From Rhizobium sp. RU36D (GTDB taxonomy: Bacteria > Pseudomonadota > Alphaproteobacteria > Rhizobiales > Rhizobiaceae), in contig NZ_FWXU01000012.1 in assembly GCF_900176345.1 (NCBI RefSeq), positions 62,001 to 126,000 on the forward strand: a stretch of DNA of 64,000 bases. Reading direction: 5' to 3'. This document shows, piece after piece, positions 49,056-57,932 of this stretch (position 1 is the stretch's first letter; each line of letters starts with the position of its first letter). Position numbers and translations under genes: made by a program. The notes under the pieces are model-generated. The model worked only from the letters and a program-made list of their open reading frames with translations. It ran no database searches and was not told the origin of the DNA.

Positions 49056-51392
49056 ATGTTCGAAAATGTCGCCATTTTGACATTCGTCGCCATGCTGCTG
49101 CCCTTTGCCGGTGCCGTCGTAGCGCCGGTTTTGACTCGGTCGTTGGGGCATAATACGGCCTGGGTTCTCGTGCTCTTTCCGCTCCTTGCCTTCCTGCATT
49201 TCGCCGGTTTCCTGGGCGAGATTTCGGCTGGTGGCGTGGTTACCGGCGGATTTGCCTGGGTTCCGAGCCTCAACCTGAGCTTCTCCTGGTATCTCGACGG
49301 CTTGTCGCTCACCTTCGCGCTGCTTGTCACCGGCATCGGCGCGCTGATCTTGCTCTATGCCGGCGGCTACATGAAGGGTCATGCCCAGCAGGGCCGCTTC
49401 TTCTCCTTCATCCTGATGTTCATGGGCGCCATGCTCGGCCTCGTGGTGTCGGATAGCTTCCTGATGCTGTTCATCTATTGGGAGCTGACCTCGATCACCT
49501 CCTTCCTGCTGATCGGTTTCGATCACAGCCGCGAGCGCTCGCGCCGCGCGGCCCTCCAAGCGCTGGTCGTCACCGGCGGCGGCGGGCTGGCGCTTCTGGC
49601 AGGCCTCATCTTCCTGTGGAACATGACTGGCGTCACCCAGCTGTCGCTGCTGTTGCACACCGGCGATACGTTGCGGGAAAGCGCCTTCTATATTCCGGCC
49701 TTGCTTCTGGTGCTCGGCGGTGCCTTCACCAAGTCGGCGCAGTTTCCGTTCCATTTCTGGCTGCCCAACGCCATGGAAGCGCCGACCCCGGTTTCGGCCT
49801 ACCTGCATTCGGCCACCATGGTAAAGGCGGGCGTCTATCTGCTGATGCGGCTCAATCCGGTTATGGGCGGCACGCCGGCCTGGGAAATCATCCTGCCGGT
49901 TTTCGGCGGCCTGACCCTTGTCGTCGGCGGCCTGCTTGCCGTCCGCCAGAGCGACCTGAAGCTGATGCTGGCCTATACCACCGTCGCCTCGCTTGGCCTG
50001 CTGGTGATGCTGACCGGCTTCGGCTCCGACTATGCCGTGGAAGCGGCGGTGCTTTATCTCGTGGCCCATTCCCTGTTCAAGGGCGCGCTGTTCATGGTGG
50101 CGGGCCTGATCGACCATGAGGCCGGCACCCGCGAGGTGACCCTGCTCGGCGGCCTGCGCGGCGCCATGCCGATCACCTTTGCCGCGGCGATCTGTGCGGC
50201 GATCTCCATGGGCGGCTTGCCGCCCTTCTTCGGCTTCCTCGCCAAGGAAGAAGTCTATGCCGCGCTCGCCCATGGCGATGCGAGATCCATCCTCTTCACG
50301 GGCGTAGCGATGGTCGGCAATGCGCTGATGTTCGCCATCGGCTTTGCGGTGGCCTTGCGACCCTTCCTCGGTCCCCATGTCGAAACGCCGAAACATGCCC
50401 ATGAAGGCCCGCTGCTGCTCTGGCTCGGCCCGCTGGTTCTCGCGCTGTCGGGGCTTGGCGCAGCACTGCTGTCGCCGCTGGTGCATCAGCTGATTTCCTC
50501 GCCATTTGCGTCTGCTGTGGCCGGTCGCGCGCTGGAAGTCGAGATCAGCCTCGTGCCGCATATCGGCATACCGCTCCTGCTCTCGGCCGTGACGGTCGCG
50601 CTCGGCGTCGCGATCTATCTGCTGCTGGACCGGGTGCGGGCCGGCATGACCCGGCTGCTGGATGCCATCGGTCCCGGGCCGGATATCGCCTTCGATTATT
50701 TCATCGAGGGGTTGGTGCGCTATTCCTATCGCATCACGCGGATGGTCCAGAGCGGACGGCTGGAGACCTATGTCACGCTGACCTTCATCGTCATCGCCCT
50801 GGTATTGCTGGTGCCGCCGATTGTCTTCGGCGAACTGCCGGCCATGCCCTCCTGGCCTGCGGATGTCCAGTTCCACGAGCTTGCCTTCTTCGCCATCGCG
50901 CTGGTGGGCCTTGTCGCCGTACTCGCCGCCAAGAACCGCCTGACCGCCATTGTCTCGCTCGGCATCCAGGGCTTTGCCGTGGCCGTCATATTCCTGCTGT
51001 TCGGCGCGCCGGATCTGTCCTTCACCCAGTTCATGGTCGAGACGCTCTCGGTCGTGATCCTGGCGCTGGTCATGACCCGGCTCCGGCTCTCGCCCTCGGA
51101 TCACCGCGATTGGCCGCAGTTGATCATGGACAGCACCATCGCCATCGCCTGCGGCCTCGGCTTCACCCTCATGCTGCTGAAATCCACGCAGCAGATGTTC
51201 GATACGGTGCTCACGGATTTCTTCAACACCTATTCCAAGGTCATCGCCCACGGCGCCAATGTCGTCAACGTCATCATCGTCGACTTCCGTGGCGTCGACA
51301 CGCTCGGCGAAATCTCCGTCGTCATGATCACCGGGATGGCCATCCTGGCGCTCATCCGTATCCGCGCCTCGGTGCGCGAGGAGGGGAAGTGA
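49056..51392 (+). CDS. mnhA: Mrp/Mnh/Pha antiporter subunit A
   Basis: A 778-residue polytopic subunit related to NuoL. The core has MGAMLGLVVSDSFLMLFIYW with ELTSITSFLLIGFDH (conserved Glu), KSAQFPFHFWLPNAMEAPTP (Lys of the proton path) and SAYLHSATMVKAGVYLL. After helix 16 the C-terminal 150 residues form the Mrp-specific MnhA tail (FFNTYSKVIAHGANVVNVII, DFRGVDTLGEISVVMITG). A and B are separate genes, so this is a group 1, seven-gene system. It exchanges Na+ or K+ for H+, supporting alkaline pH and salt tolerance. A palindromic element separates it from mnhB. Confidence 0.95.
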   Translation: MFENVAILTFVAMLLPFAGAVVAPVLTRSLGHNTAWVLVLFPLLAFLHFAGFLGEISAGGVVTGGFAWVPSLNLSFSWYLDGLSLTFALLVTGIGALILLYAGGYMKGHAQQGRFFSFILMFMGAMLGLVVSDSFLMLFIYWELTSITSFLLIGFDHSRERSRRAALQALVVTGGGGLALLAGLIFLWNMTGVTQLSLLLHTGDTLRESAFYIPALLLVLGGAFTKSAQFPFHFWLPNAMEAPTPVSAYLHSATMVKAGVYLLMRLNPVMGGTPAWEIILPVFGGLTLVVGGLLAVRQSDLKLMLAYTTVASLGLLVMLTGFGSDYAVEAAVLYLVAHSLFKGALFMVAGLIDHEAGTREVTLLGGLRGAMPITFAAAICAAISMGGLPPFFGFLAKEEVYAALAHGDARSILFTGVAMVGNALMFAIGFAVALRPFLGPHVETPKHAHEGPLLLWLGPLVLALSGLGAALLSPLVHQLISSPFASAVAGRALEVEISLVPHIGIPLLLSAVTVALGVAIYLLLDRVRAGMTRLLDAIGPGPDIAFDYFIEGLVRYSYRITRMVQSGRLETYVTLTFIVIALVLLVPPIVFGELPAMPSWPADVQFHELAFFAIALVGLVAVLAAKNRLTAIVSLGIQGFAVAVIFLLFGAPDLSFTQFMVETLSVVILALVMTRLRLSPSDHRDWPQLIMDSTIAIACGLGFTLMLLKSTQQMFDTVLTDFFNTYSKVIAHGANVVNVIIVDFRGVDTLGEISVVMITGMAILALIRIRASVREEGK

Positions 51393-51411
51393 TGGTGGTT
51401 TTGATCAAGAA

Positions 51412-51625
51412 AGACCCTCTCTGGGCTGCCGCCCATCTCCCCCACAAGGGGGGAGAAGACCAAGCCGAAACCGCTCGCCCTGCACAAGCAATTGGAGTGG
51501 CCTGCCATATTCCCATATCCTTTGGTGAGGGTGGCCACAAACCGGGTGCTGAGCGGAGGCCAAGCGCGCGCCGCGAGTCATCTCCCCCCTTGTGGGGGAG
51601 ATGGCCGGCAGGCCAGAGAGGGTCT
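51412..51625. repeat. RIME-type palindromic element G inside the Mrp operon
   Basis: The left arm AGACCCTCTCTGGGCTGCCG continues to 51456 with a CCCCCACAAGGGGGG hairpin. The right arm (51580-51625) is its inverted copy with about three mismatches. The core is 123 bp. It lies between mnhA (ends 51392) and mnhB (starts 51658). Confidence 0.82.
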
Positions 51626-51657
51626 TTCGCGTACAGCTTGCCGACCGGAGCCCGCCC

Positions 51658-52077
51658 ATGAACACCCTGATCTTCCGCACTGTCGCGCCCTTCCTCACCG
51701 CGCTGATGGTGCTCTTCTCCATCTTCGTGCTGCTGCGCGGGCATAACGAGCCGGGCGGTGGCTTCATTGGCGGGTTGATCGCGGCCTCGGCCATGGCGAT
51801 CTATGGCATCGCCTATGGTGTCCAGGCGGTTCGCCGGGCGCTCTGGTTCCATCCCATGTCGATTGCCGGCAGCGGCCTGCTGCTGGCCACCGTCTCCGGT
51901 CTCATCTCGGCCTTTGTCGGCGTGCCCTTCATGACGGGTCTCTGGGTCTATCCGGTGCTCGCCGGTGTCGAGGTGCCGCTCGCCACCGTCATGTCCTTCG
52001 ATGTCGGCGTCTATCTCGTCGTGGTGGGCGCCATCACCTCCATGGCACTGGCGCTGGAAGAAAGGGATGACGGCTGA
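51658..52077 (+). CDS. mnhB: Mrp antiporter subunit B
   Basis: A 139-residue membrane protein with four helices, started at [24 protein letters not shown] lies eight bases upstream. The family hallmark [20 protein letters not shown] is complete, as are [20 protein letters not shown] and the end [20 protein letters not shown]. Its ATG is 266 bp from the mnhA stop because a palindromic element intervenes; its own TGA overlaps the mnhC ATG. Confidence 0.95.
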   Translation: MNTLIFRTVAPFLTALMVLFSIFVLLRGHNEPGGGFIGGLIAASAMAIYGIAYGVQAVRRALWFHPMSIAGSGLLLATVSGLISAFVGVPFMTGLWVYPVLAGVEVPLATVMSFDVGVYLVVVGAITSMALALEERDDG

Positions 52078-52454
52078 TGGAAGGGCTGTTCGCGATCCTG
52101 GTTGGCGTTTTCTTCGCGGTTGCCATCTATCTCATGCTGTCGCGCCACATCGTGCGCATCCTGCTGGGCATCGCCATCCTCGGCAATGCCGTCAACATGC
52201 TGCTCTTCAGCTCGGGTCGGCTGACCCGCGAGGTGCCGCCGATCATCCCCGCTGGCAGCGACACGCTGGCGAGCTCGGCGGCCAATCCCCTGCCGCAGGC
52301 GCTGATCCTGACGGCCATCGTGATTTCCTTTTCCTTCTTCTGTTTCCTGCTGGTGCTGACCTACCGCGCCTATCAAGACCTGAAGACCGACGATACCGAC
52401 GAGATGCGCGTCGCCGAACCGGCCGACGAGCCTCTGCCGCCCCTGGGATATTGA
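52077..52454 (+). CDS. mnhC: Mrp antiporter subunit C
   Basis: A 125-residue NuoK-like protein with three helices; its ATG overlaps the mnhB stop. The central helix contains HIVRILLGIAILGNAVNMLL with the conserved small-residue pattern and Asn; a periplasmic loop SSGRLTREVPPIIPAGSDTL leads to ANPLPQALILTAIVISFSFF, the most conserved block. The acidic C-terminal tail (KTDDTDEMRVAEPADEPLPP) is long. A palindromic element follows before mnhD. Confidence 0.95.
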   Translation: MEGLFAILVGVFFAVAIYLMLSRHIVRILLGIAILGNAVNMLLFSSGRLTREVPPIIPAGSDTLASSAANPLPQALILTAIVISFSFFCFLLVLTYRAYQDLKTDDTDEMRVAEPADEPLPPLGY

Positions 52455-52473
52455 GACTGATGTTGAGCAAGAA

Positions 52474-52697
52474 TACCCCCCTCTGGTCTGCCAGATATAG
52501 TCTCGTCGACGTTCCTCTCCCGCGGTTCGATCGGTTGGGCGCGCGCTCCCTAATCCCAACCGATCTCGGTGAAAGACTATGCGGATACCGCGCGTCGATC
52601 TCCCCCCTTGAGGGGGGTGAGGCATGGTCGGCGAAGCCGAGCAATCGATCCAGTGAATCGATTGCAATGCCGAACGCCGGCAGACCAGAGGGGGGTA
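52474..52697. repeat. RIME-type palindromic element F inside the Mrp operon
   Basis: Perfect 19-bp ends TACCCCCCTCTGGTCTGCC and GGCAGACCAGAGGGGGGTA bound a 224-bp element between mnhC and mnhD. The right arm carries the nested module (52613-52677) with ATCGATCCAGTGAATCGAT at 52644-52662, shared with element E. Confidence 0.85.
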
Positions 52698-52752
52698 CCC
52701 GCGCTCTAAGGCCGGCAACTCCCTTCGATACAACGTTCGGAGCCCACCTCTG

Positions 52753-54321
52753 ATGGCCGCGCCCACCACCACGACCGTCGATCTCTCGGCAGCCCTCGTC
52801 ATGGCGCCCGTCACGGCGGCGCAATGGCTGGCCATCCTGCCGGTTGCGCTGTGCCTGGCCGCCGGCTCGGTGCTCATGATGGTGCGCCACAACACCCGCA
52901 TTCAACCCTATATCGCCATCTCAGCGCTCGGCCTGCTGGTCATCATCGATCTGCTGCTGCTGCGCCATGTGCTGCTCAACGGGCCGGTGACGATGATGAT
53001 GGGCCGCTGGCTGCCGCCCTTCGGCATTGCGTTTACGGTGGATCTCACCGGCGCGCTCTTTGCCTTGACCTCGGCGGTGGTCGCTCTCGCCGGCGCCATC
53101 TATGCGCTTGGCGATGTCAATACCAGCGGCCGGCGTTATGGTTTCTATCCCTTCCTGCTGGTGCTGATGGCCGGTGTCTCAGGCGCCTTCCTGACGGGCG
53201 ACATCTTCAATCTCTATGTCTGGTTCGAGGTGCTGCTCATCTCCTCCTTCGGCCTGCTGGTCCTGGGCTCCGAGCGTGAGCAGATCGACGGCGCGCTGAA
53301 ATATGCCATCCTCAACCTGATCGCCACCACGCTGTTCCTGATCTCCGTCGGCTTTCTCTATGCCATGTTCGGCACGCTCAATATGGCCGATATCGCCGCC
53401 AAGGCCGGTGAGTTGCGCGGCACAGCACCTTTGATGACGCTCGGAGCGCTGTTCGTGCTGGCCTTCGGCATGAAGGCGGCGGCCTTCCCGGTGAATTTCT
53501 GGCTGCCCGCCTCCTATCACACCCCCCGTGTGGTGGTATCGGCGCTGTTTGCCGGCCTGCTCACTAAGGTCGGCATCTATGCCCTTGTCAGGACCATGGT
53601 CATGCTCCTGCCGGTCGAGGGCGAGGCCTTGAGCCTTGTCGTGGCCATCGCTGCCTCCGCCACCATGATCCTCGGTGCGCTGGGCGCCCTGGCGCAGGTG
53701 GATATCAGGCGCTTCCTCGGTTTCGTGGTCGTCTCGGGCATCGGCTACATGCTGGCCGGCATCGCGGTCGGCGGCGAATCCGGCGTGTCGGCGGCGATTT
53801 TCTACGCGCTGCATTCCATCGTGCTGATGACCGCCCTTTATCTCGTGGCCGGCATTGCCGCGCGCCTCGGCGGCAGCTTCTCGCTGGCCGGTCTTTCGGG
53901 TCTTTATGGGTTAGTTCCCGCCTTTGCCTTCCTGTCGCTGGCGCTGTTCTTCGCCGGTTCCGGCCTGCCGCCGTTTTCCGGCTTCTGGCCCAAGGCACTC
54001 CTGGTCAAGGCCTCGCTCGACATCGGCGCCTGGTGGCTGGCCACCGCCATCCTGGTTTCCGGCTTCGTCACCACCATCGCCTTCGGCCGGGTGTTCCTGC
54101 TGGCCTATTGGCGCCCGGGCCGGCAACAGGCAGACGGAACCGTTGCCGCCCCGGCCTTTACCATGGCTGAACTGCTGCCCGTGGTGGTGCTGACGGCGCT
54201 GATCGTCTGGTTCGGCCTGTTTCCGGAACAGCTGATCGTGCTAAGCCAGCAGGCGGCCGCGACGCTGATCGAGCCGAGCGGCTACTTGAAGTCGGTCTTC
54301 CCGCAGGGAGTGTCGCCATGA
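52753..54321 (+). CDS. mnhD: Mrp antiporter subunit D
   Basis: A 522-residue NuoM/NuoN-like subunit with about 14 helices. LTGDIFNLYVWFEVLLISSF contains the conserved Glu of the proton channel, and GMKAAAFPVNFWLPASYHTP with VVSALFAGLLTKVGIYALVR holds the key Lys residues. FFAGSGLPPFSGFWPKALLV follows, also typical. The start ATG follows GGAG, 56 bp after element F. Its end overlaps mnhE by 4 bp (ATGA). Confidence 0.95.
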   Translation: MAAPTTTTVDLSAALVMAPVTAAQWLAILPVALCLAAGSVLMMVRHNTRIQPYIAISALGLLVIIDLLLLRHVLLNGPVTMMMGRWLPPFGIAFTVDLTGALFALTSAVVALAGAIYALGDVNTSGRRYGFYPFLLVLMAGVSGAFLTGDIFNLYVWFEVLLISSFGLLVLGSEREQIDGALKYAILNLIATTLFLISVGFLYAMFGTLNMADIAAKAGELRGTAPLMTLGALFVLAFGMKAAAFPVNFWLPASYHTPRVVVSALFAGLLTKVGIYALVRTMVMLLPVEGEALSLVVAIAASATMILGALGALAQVDIRRFLGFVVVSGIGYMLAGIAVGGESGVSAAIFYALHSIVLMTALYLVAGIAARLGGSFSLAGLSGLYGLVPAFAFLSLALFFAGSGLPPFSGFWPKALLVKASLDIGAWWLATAILVSGFVTTIAFGRVFLLAYWRPGRQQADGTVAAPAFTMAELLPVVVLTALIVWFGLFPEQLIVLSQQAAATLIEPSGYLKSVFPQGVSP

Positions 54322-54791
54322 TCCTCTACGCCATCAACCTGCTCATGGCGATCATCTGGGCCGCCGTCACCGGCAGCGCCTCCTTGCACAATCTCATCTT
54401 CGGCTTCGTGCTGTCGACGCTGACCCTCGGCCTGATCCGCGAGCAGATCAATGGCAGCGGCTATCTCGGCCGCAGCATGCGGGTGCTGTCGCTGGTCATG
54501 CTGTTCTTTGTCGAACTGGCCAAGTCGGCCTGGAAGGTCATGCTGATGGTGCTCAATCCCCGGCTGGACCTGCAGCCCGGCATCTTTGCCTTTCCGCTCA
54601 CCGTGCAGCGCGATTTCGAGATCACCTTGCTGGCCAATCTCATCACGCTGACGCCCGGCACGCTTTCGGTCGACGTGTCGGACGACAAGAAGACGCTGTA
54701 CGTGCATGCGCTTGACTGCAGCGATGTCGAGGGCACGATCCGCGATATTGCCGATGGCTTCGAGCGCAAGATCATGGAGGCCTTCCAATGA
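54318..54791 (+). CDS. mnhE: Mrp antiporter subunit E
   Basis: A 157-residue protein with two or three N-terminal helices ([20 protein letters not shown] and [12 protein letters not shown]) and a cytoplasmic C-terminal domain with [20 protein letters not shown], the family signature, followed by [20 protein letters not shown]. Subunit E is needed for full antiport. It overlaps mnhD and mnhF by 4 bp each, so these three genes are translationally coupled. Confidence 0.94.
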   Translation: MILYAINLLMAIIWAAVTGSASLHNLIFGFVLSTLTLGLIREQINGSGYLGRSMRVLSLVMLFFVELAKSAWKVMLMVLNPRLDLQPGIFAFPLTVQRDFEITLLANLITLTPGTLSVDVSDDKKTLYVHALDCSDVEGTIRDIADGFERKIMEAFQ

Positions 54792-55207
54792 CCGCCGCCG
54801 ATACCGTAGTTCTCGCCGCCTGCAATTTTGCCCTTGTGGTGCTGGGCGTGTCGTTCTTTCTCACGGTCTACCGTGTCGTCAAGGGACCGACCCTGCCGGA
54901 CCGGGTTCTGGCGCTCGATATGCTGGTCGGCATCGCCATCGGCTTCATCGCCGTCATCGCCATCCGCACCGGCTATACGCTGTATATCGACATTGCCATC
55001 GCGCTTGGTCTCGTCGGCTTCCTCGCCACCATCGCCTTTGCCCGCTTCATCCTGTCGCGCGGCCGGGTCGATGAGCAGGATGAGGAGAAGGCGCCGCCTG
55101 CGACAAGCGCCGCCAAGGCCTCGCCATCGGCCAAGAAGCCCGGCAAGGCCGCCGCAAGTGGTAAATCGCCCCGCGCTCCCGGTGGCGCCGTGAAGGGAGG
55201 CCGCTGA
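54788..55207 (+). CDS. mnhF: Mrp antiporter subunit F with basic C-terminal tail
   Basis: A 139-residue protein. Residues 1-93 are a normal MnhF: three helices with [20 protein letters not shown] followed by [20 protein letters not shown], including the conserved PDRVLALD. The remaining 45 residues are a low-complexity Ala/Lys/Pro tail ([20 protein letters not shown] and beyond), absent from typical members. It may contact the inner leaflet or other subunits, or be neutral. Its stop region abuts mnhG (TGATG). Confidence 0.94.
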   Translation: MTAADTVVLAACNFALVVLGVSFFLTVYRVVKGPTLPDRVLALDMLVGIAIGFIAVIAIRTGYTLYIDIAIALGLVGFLATIAFARFILSRGRVDEQDEEKAPPATSAAKASPSAKKPGKAAASGKSPRAPGGAVKGGR

Positions 55208-55581
55208 TGGAACTTGTCTTCGCCCTTGTCACCGCCGTCATCATCGTCGTCGGTGCTTTCTTCAGCCTGGTCGCCGCCATCGGCATCAACCGGCTGCCGG
55301 ATCTCTATACCCGCATGCATGCCGCCTCCAAGGCCGGCACCATCGGCTCGGGCCTGCTGCTGCTGGCGGTCGGCGTGCATGCCGCCGATCTCGCGACGCT
55401 GAGCCGGGCGCTTGCGGGCTTCTTCTTCTTTATCCTGACTGCCCCGGTATCGGCGCACCTCCTAGCCAAGGCTGCGCACCAGGTGGGTTATCCGCTGGCA
55501 CGACTGTCAACGCGCGATGATTTGAAGAAGAGCCAGACTGTTAAGGCGCGCAAGTCTTCTGACAAACGCGATGATAAATAG
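55207..55581 (+). CDS. mnhG: Mrp antiporter subunit G
   Basis: A 124-residue protein with three helices. [20 protein letters not shown] and [20 protein letters not shown] are the family hallmarks (RLPDxYTRMHAATK). The C-terminal tail is basic ([20 protein letters not shown]). Last gene of the operon, overlapping the mnhF stop by one base. No strong terminator was seen directly after it. Confidence 0.94.
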   Translation: MELVFALVTAVIIVVGAFFSLVAAIGINRLPDLYTRMHAASKAGTIGSGLLLLAVGVHAADLATLSRALAGFFFFILTAPVSAHLLAKAAHQVGYPLARLSTRDDLKKSQTVKARKSSDKRDDK

Positions 55582-55994
55582 TACATTTGTTCCATCATGC
55601 GTTGCTTTTATACCGCAGTGCTCATTTTCTTATTATCTTGGACTACGCCAAAATTGGTAAAATTATGAATTGGCGCACGGTGCAAATAGTGATAATCGCG
55701 ATATTGGATCGTTGATTTCGTCAATCAAGCATTTTTTAGCCAATTTGCCGGGGTCTATTGTCGATCGTAGCTGAACGGAAACACGCGCTTGCGACGGGTG
55801 TATCCAGGATGCCGATGGGCCGGATATGCGATCAGGCAGACCGAAGCCGAAGCGGATGCTGGAAGTCTAGGGGTAGACTTCGGGCCGTATGGCGGGCGGA
55901 AACCTCGGATTGGGTCTGTCGAACAAGAGTGAATGGCTTTGCGCCTTTTTGACGCGGCCGGGCTGGGCAAGCCGTAGCGAACAGGAGAATGACA
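55582..55994 (+). promoter_or_regulatory. AT-rich mucR upstream region with leader hairpin
   Basis: The 413-bp gap contains no gene. Its first 180 bp are unusually AT-rich for this window (for example GCCAAAATT...AATTGGC at 55647-55674), the kind of T/A-rich DNA MucR proteins bind, which fits autoregulation. GAAGTCTA-GGGG-TAGACTTC at 55862-55881 is a perfect 8-bp hairpin about 115 nt before the start codon, in the likely 5' leader. Confidence 0.5.
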
Positions 55995-56423
55995 ATGAGT
56001 GAAACCTCTAACAGCGCCGGCCGGGATCTCCTGGTCGAGCTGACGGCCGATATCGTTGCTGCCTATGTCAGCAATCATGTCGTGCCGGTTGCGGAACTGA
56101 CGGGATTGATATCGGATGTGCATGCCGCGCTCAGCAATACGACTGCGCCGGCACCGATGGTTTCGGTAATCGAAAAGCAGAAGCCGGCCGTTGCCGTGCG
56201 CCGTTCGGTGCAGGACGACCAGATCATCTGCCTGGAATGCGGCGGCGCCTTCAAGTCGCTCAAGCGCCACCTGATGACCCATCACAGCCTCGCACCGGAA
56301 GAATATCGCGAGAAGTGGGACCTCCCGGTCGACTACCCCATGGTGGCACCGGCCTATGCCGAAGCGCGCTCGCGCCTGGCCAAGGAAATGGGCCTCGGCC
56401 AGCGGCGCAAGCGTTCGCGCTGA
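55995..56423 (+). CDS. mucR: MucR/Ros-family zinc-finger transcriptional regulator
   Basis: A 142-residue regulator of exopolysaccharide, motility and symbiosis or virulence genes. The start [20 protein letters not shown] is chosen because AGGAG lies seven bases upstream; an ATG two codons earlier is too close. The N-terminal half mediates oligomerisation. The prokaryotic zinc finger has Cys79, Cys82, His92 and His97 ([19 protein letters not shown]), followed by the basic-hydrophobic [20 protein letters not shown] region. The tail is basic (GQRRKRSR). It acts as an H-NS-like silencer of AT-rich promoters. Confidence 0.96.
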   Translation: MSETSNSAGRDLLVELTADIVAAYVSNHVVPVAELTGLISDVHAALSNTTAPAPMVSVIEKQKPAVAVRRSVQDDQIICLECGGAFKSLKRHLMTHHSLAPEEYREKWDLPVDYPMVAPAYAEARSRLAKEMGLGQRRKRSR

Positions 56424-56443
56424 GCGATCAGGTCGCAGATATC

Positions 56444-56475
56444 AAGGCCGGCTTTCCACGAAGCCGGCCTTTTTT
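56444..56475 (+). terminator. Rho-independent terminator of mucR
   Basis: AAGGCCGGCTT pairs with AAGCCGGCCTT around a 6-nt loop, and the T-run continues to TTTTTT. It starts 21 bp after the mucR stop. Confidence 0.92.
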
Positions 56476-56630
56476 AATGTCTTGTGCGAGGAAAAAATTC
56501 CCTCAACCGGGGATGGATTTCTGCGGAAACTCAATATCATCAAGCTCATGATCTGAAAATGGTGCTTGGCTCATCCCCGGTTCCTCGCTAGGGTATATGA
56601 ATTAATTCCTATTCCTAGGGAGTATTCATA

Positions 56631-57044
56631 ATGTCCTCACCCATTGCCGCCGCGCTCGCTCCGCCCCTCGCGCCGCCTGTCTATCCGCCCGAACCTGATG
56701 CCACGACGCCCATCAATCCGCTGCATCTCTCCCATTGCGCTGCCATCTGGCAGATGACGGAGGAGATGCTGGCCCTGACCGCGGGAGACCGCGCCGCCCG
56801 TCGCGATCGCCGGCGGCTCGCCTGCCATGCCCGGCAGATCGCCATGTATGTCTGCCATGTCGTCTTGCGCCTGTCGCTCAGCGAAATCGGCCGCGCTTTC
56901 GGGCGAGATCGCACGACGGTCGGCCATGCCTGCCACGTGGTGGAAGACCGCCGCGACGATCCGGCTTTTGAGGCCTTTGTCTCGGCGCTGGAACGGGTGG
57001 CCCGCCGTCTGGTCGAGCCGCAGGCGGGGGTGTTCCATGGCTGA
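56631..57044 (+). CDS. DnaA domain IV-like DNA-binding protein
   Basis: A 137-residue protein. A Pro-rich N-terminus (about 35 residues) precedes helices HCAAIWQMTEEMLALTAGDR and then the DnaA C-terminal fold: ARQIAMYVCHVVLRLSLSEI, GRAFGRDRTTVGHACHVVED and a final helix. GRDRTTVGHAC corresponds to the DnaA-box-recognising GRDHTTVLHA, with the key Thr pair kept. There is no ATPase domain, so it may bind DnaA-box-like DNA without initiating replication. It overlaps the DUF6456 gene by 8 bp, an arrangement I believe is common in Rhizobiales. GAATTAATTC at 56599-56608 is a palindrome before the start. Confidence 0.85.
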   Translation: MSSPIAAALAPPLAPPVYPPEPDATTPINPLHLSHCAAIWQMTEEMLALTAGDRAARRDRRRLACHARQIAMYVCHVVLRLSLSEIGRAFGRDRTTVGHACHVVEDRRDDPAFEAFVSALERVARRLVEPQAGVFHG

Positions 57045-57909
57045 AACCGGCAAGAGGCTCAAGCGGCCCACACCGGGCCAGGGCAGGGGGCAGAAGGTCA
57101 CCGCAGCAAAGGCTGGCGAACAGGCGGGCCGCCGCTCGCTTCTGCGCCTGCTGCGGCTCGTCCTGTCCGCACCGGTGGAGGTCGCGTCGGAGAATGGGGC
57201 CGACGTGGTGCTTACCGCCGCCGATGGCACGCGCACCAGCCATGCGGCCGCGCTTTTGGCCGGTGCCGTCGCGCGCGGCCTGCTGCACCGGCGCGACGAT
57301 CGCCTGGAGGCGGGCAGCGAGGCCCGCGCCTTCCTGCGCCGCGCCCTGGCCGAAGGCGATCCGGAAGAGCGATTCCAGGTCCAGCATCGCGAGGAGGCGC
57401 AGGTCCAGCTTCGCCATGAGGGCGTGCTGCAATCGGTCCGCCGCAACCTCACCGAATCGCCGCTCGGTGCCGTCGCCCGGCTCAAGGAGAAATCCGGGGA
57501 GCCGTTTCTGAGCCCCGAGGCCATCGAGGCCGGTGAACGGCTCGCCGCCGATTTCGAGCGCGGCGGGCTTCAGCCCCGGATCACCGCCTCCTGGGAGCCG
57601 CGCCTCTCCAGCCGCGCACCGGGCCAGGCCACGGCTTCCGACATTTCCGACAGCGCCATGGCCGCCCGCCGCCGTGTCAGTCTCGCGATCGAAGCCATGG
57701 GGCCGGAACTCTCCGGCGTGGCGCTCGATGTCTGCTGCTTCGCCAAGGGGCTGGAAACCGTGGAGCGCGAACGCCAATGGCCCGCACGCTCCGCCAAGCT
57801 GATGCTGCGCGCGGCCCTCCTGGCCCTCGCCCGCCACTACCAGCCGCCGGTCGCAAGACCGAACGCGCGTCATTGGGGCGCGGAGGACTTTCGGCCGGTG
57901 CTGGGGTAG
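57037..57909 (+). CDS. DUF6456-domain protein
   Basis: A 290-residue soluble protein started at ATG 57037, overlapping the DnaA-IV-like gene by 8 bp. The N-terminus is basic (GKRLKRPTPGQGRGQKVTAA). Residues 45-85 resemble a winged helix (RSLLRLLRLVLSAPVEVASE, LLAGAVARGLLHRRDDRLEA). The C-terminal 140 residues match DUF6456: SPLGAVARLKEKSGEPFLSP, EAIEAGERLAADFERG and LDVCCFAKGLETVERERQWP, then RSAKLMLRAALLALARHYQP. A DNA-linked partner of the upstream protein is inferred. Confidence 0.85.
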   Translation: MAETGKRLKRPTPGQGRGQKVTAAKAGEQAGRRSLLRLLRLVLSAPVEVASENGADVVLTAADGTRTSHAAALLAGAVARGLLHRRDDRLEAGSEARAFLRRALAEGDPEERFQVQHREEAQVQLRHEGVLQSVRRNLTESPLGAVARLKEKSGEPFLSPEAIEAGERLAADFERGGLQPRITASWEPRLSSRAPGQATASDISDSAMAARRRVSLAIEAMGPELSGVALDVCCFAKGLETVERERQWPARSAKLMLRAALLALARHYQPPVARPNARHWGAEDFRPVLG

Positions 57910-57932
57910 GGGGCTGCGCCTTGCACGAATAC

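Noticed and set aside
48984..51251. 755-residue open frame on the minus strand opposite mnhA
   Set aside because: It lies opposite a complete, family-verified gene and has the Gln/Arg/His-rich composition of a shadow frame.
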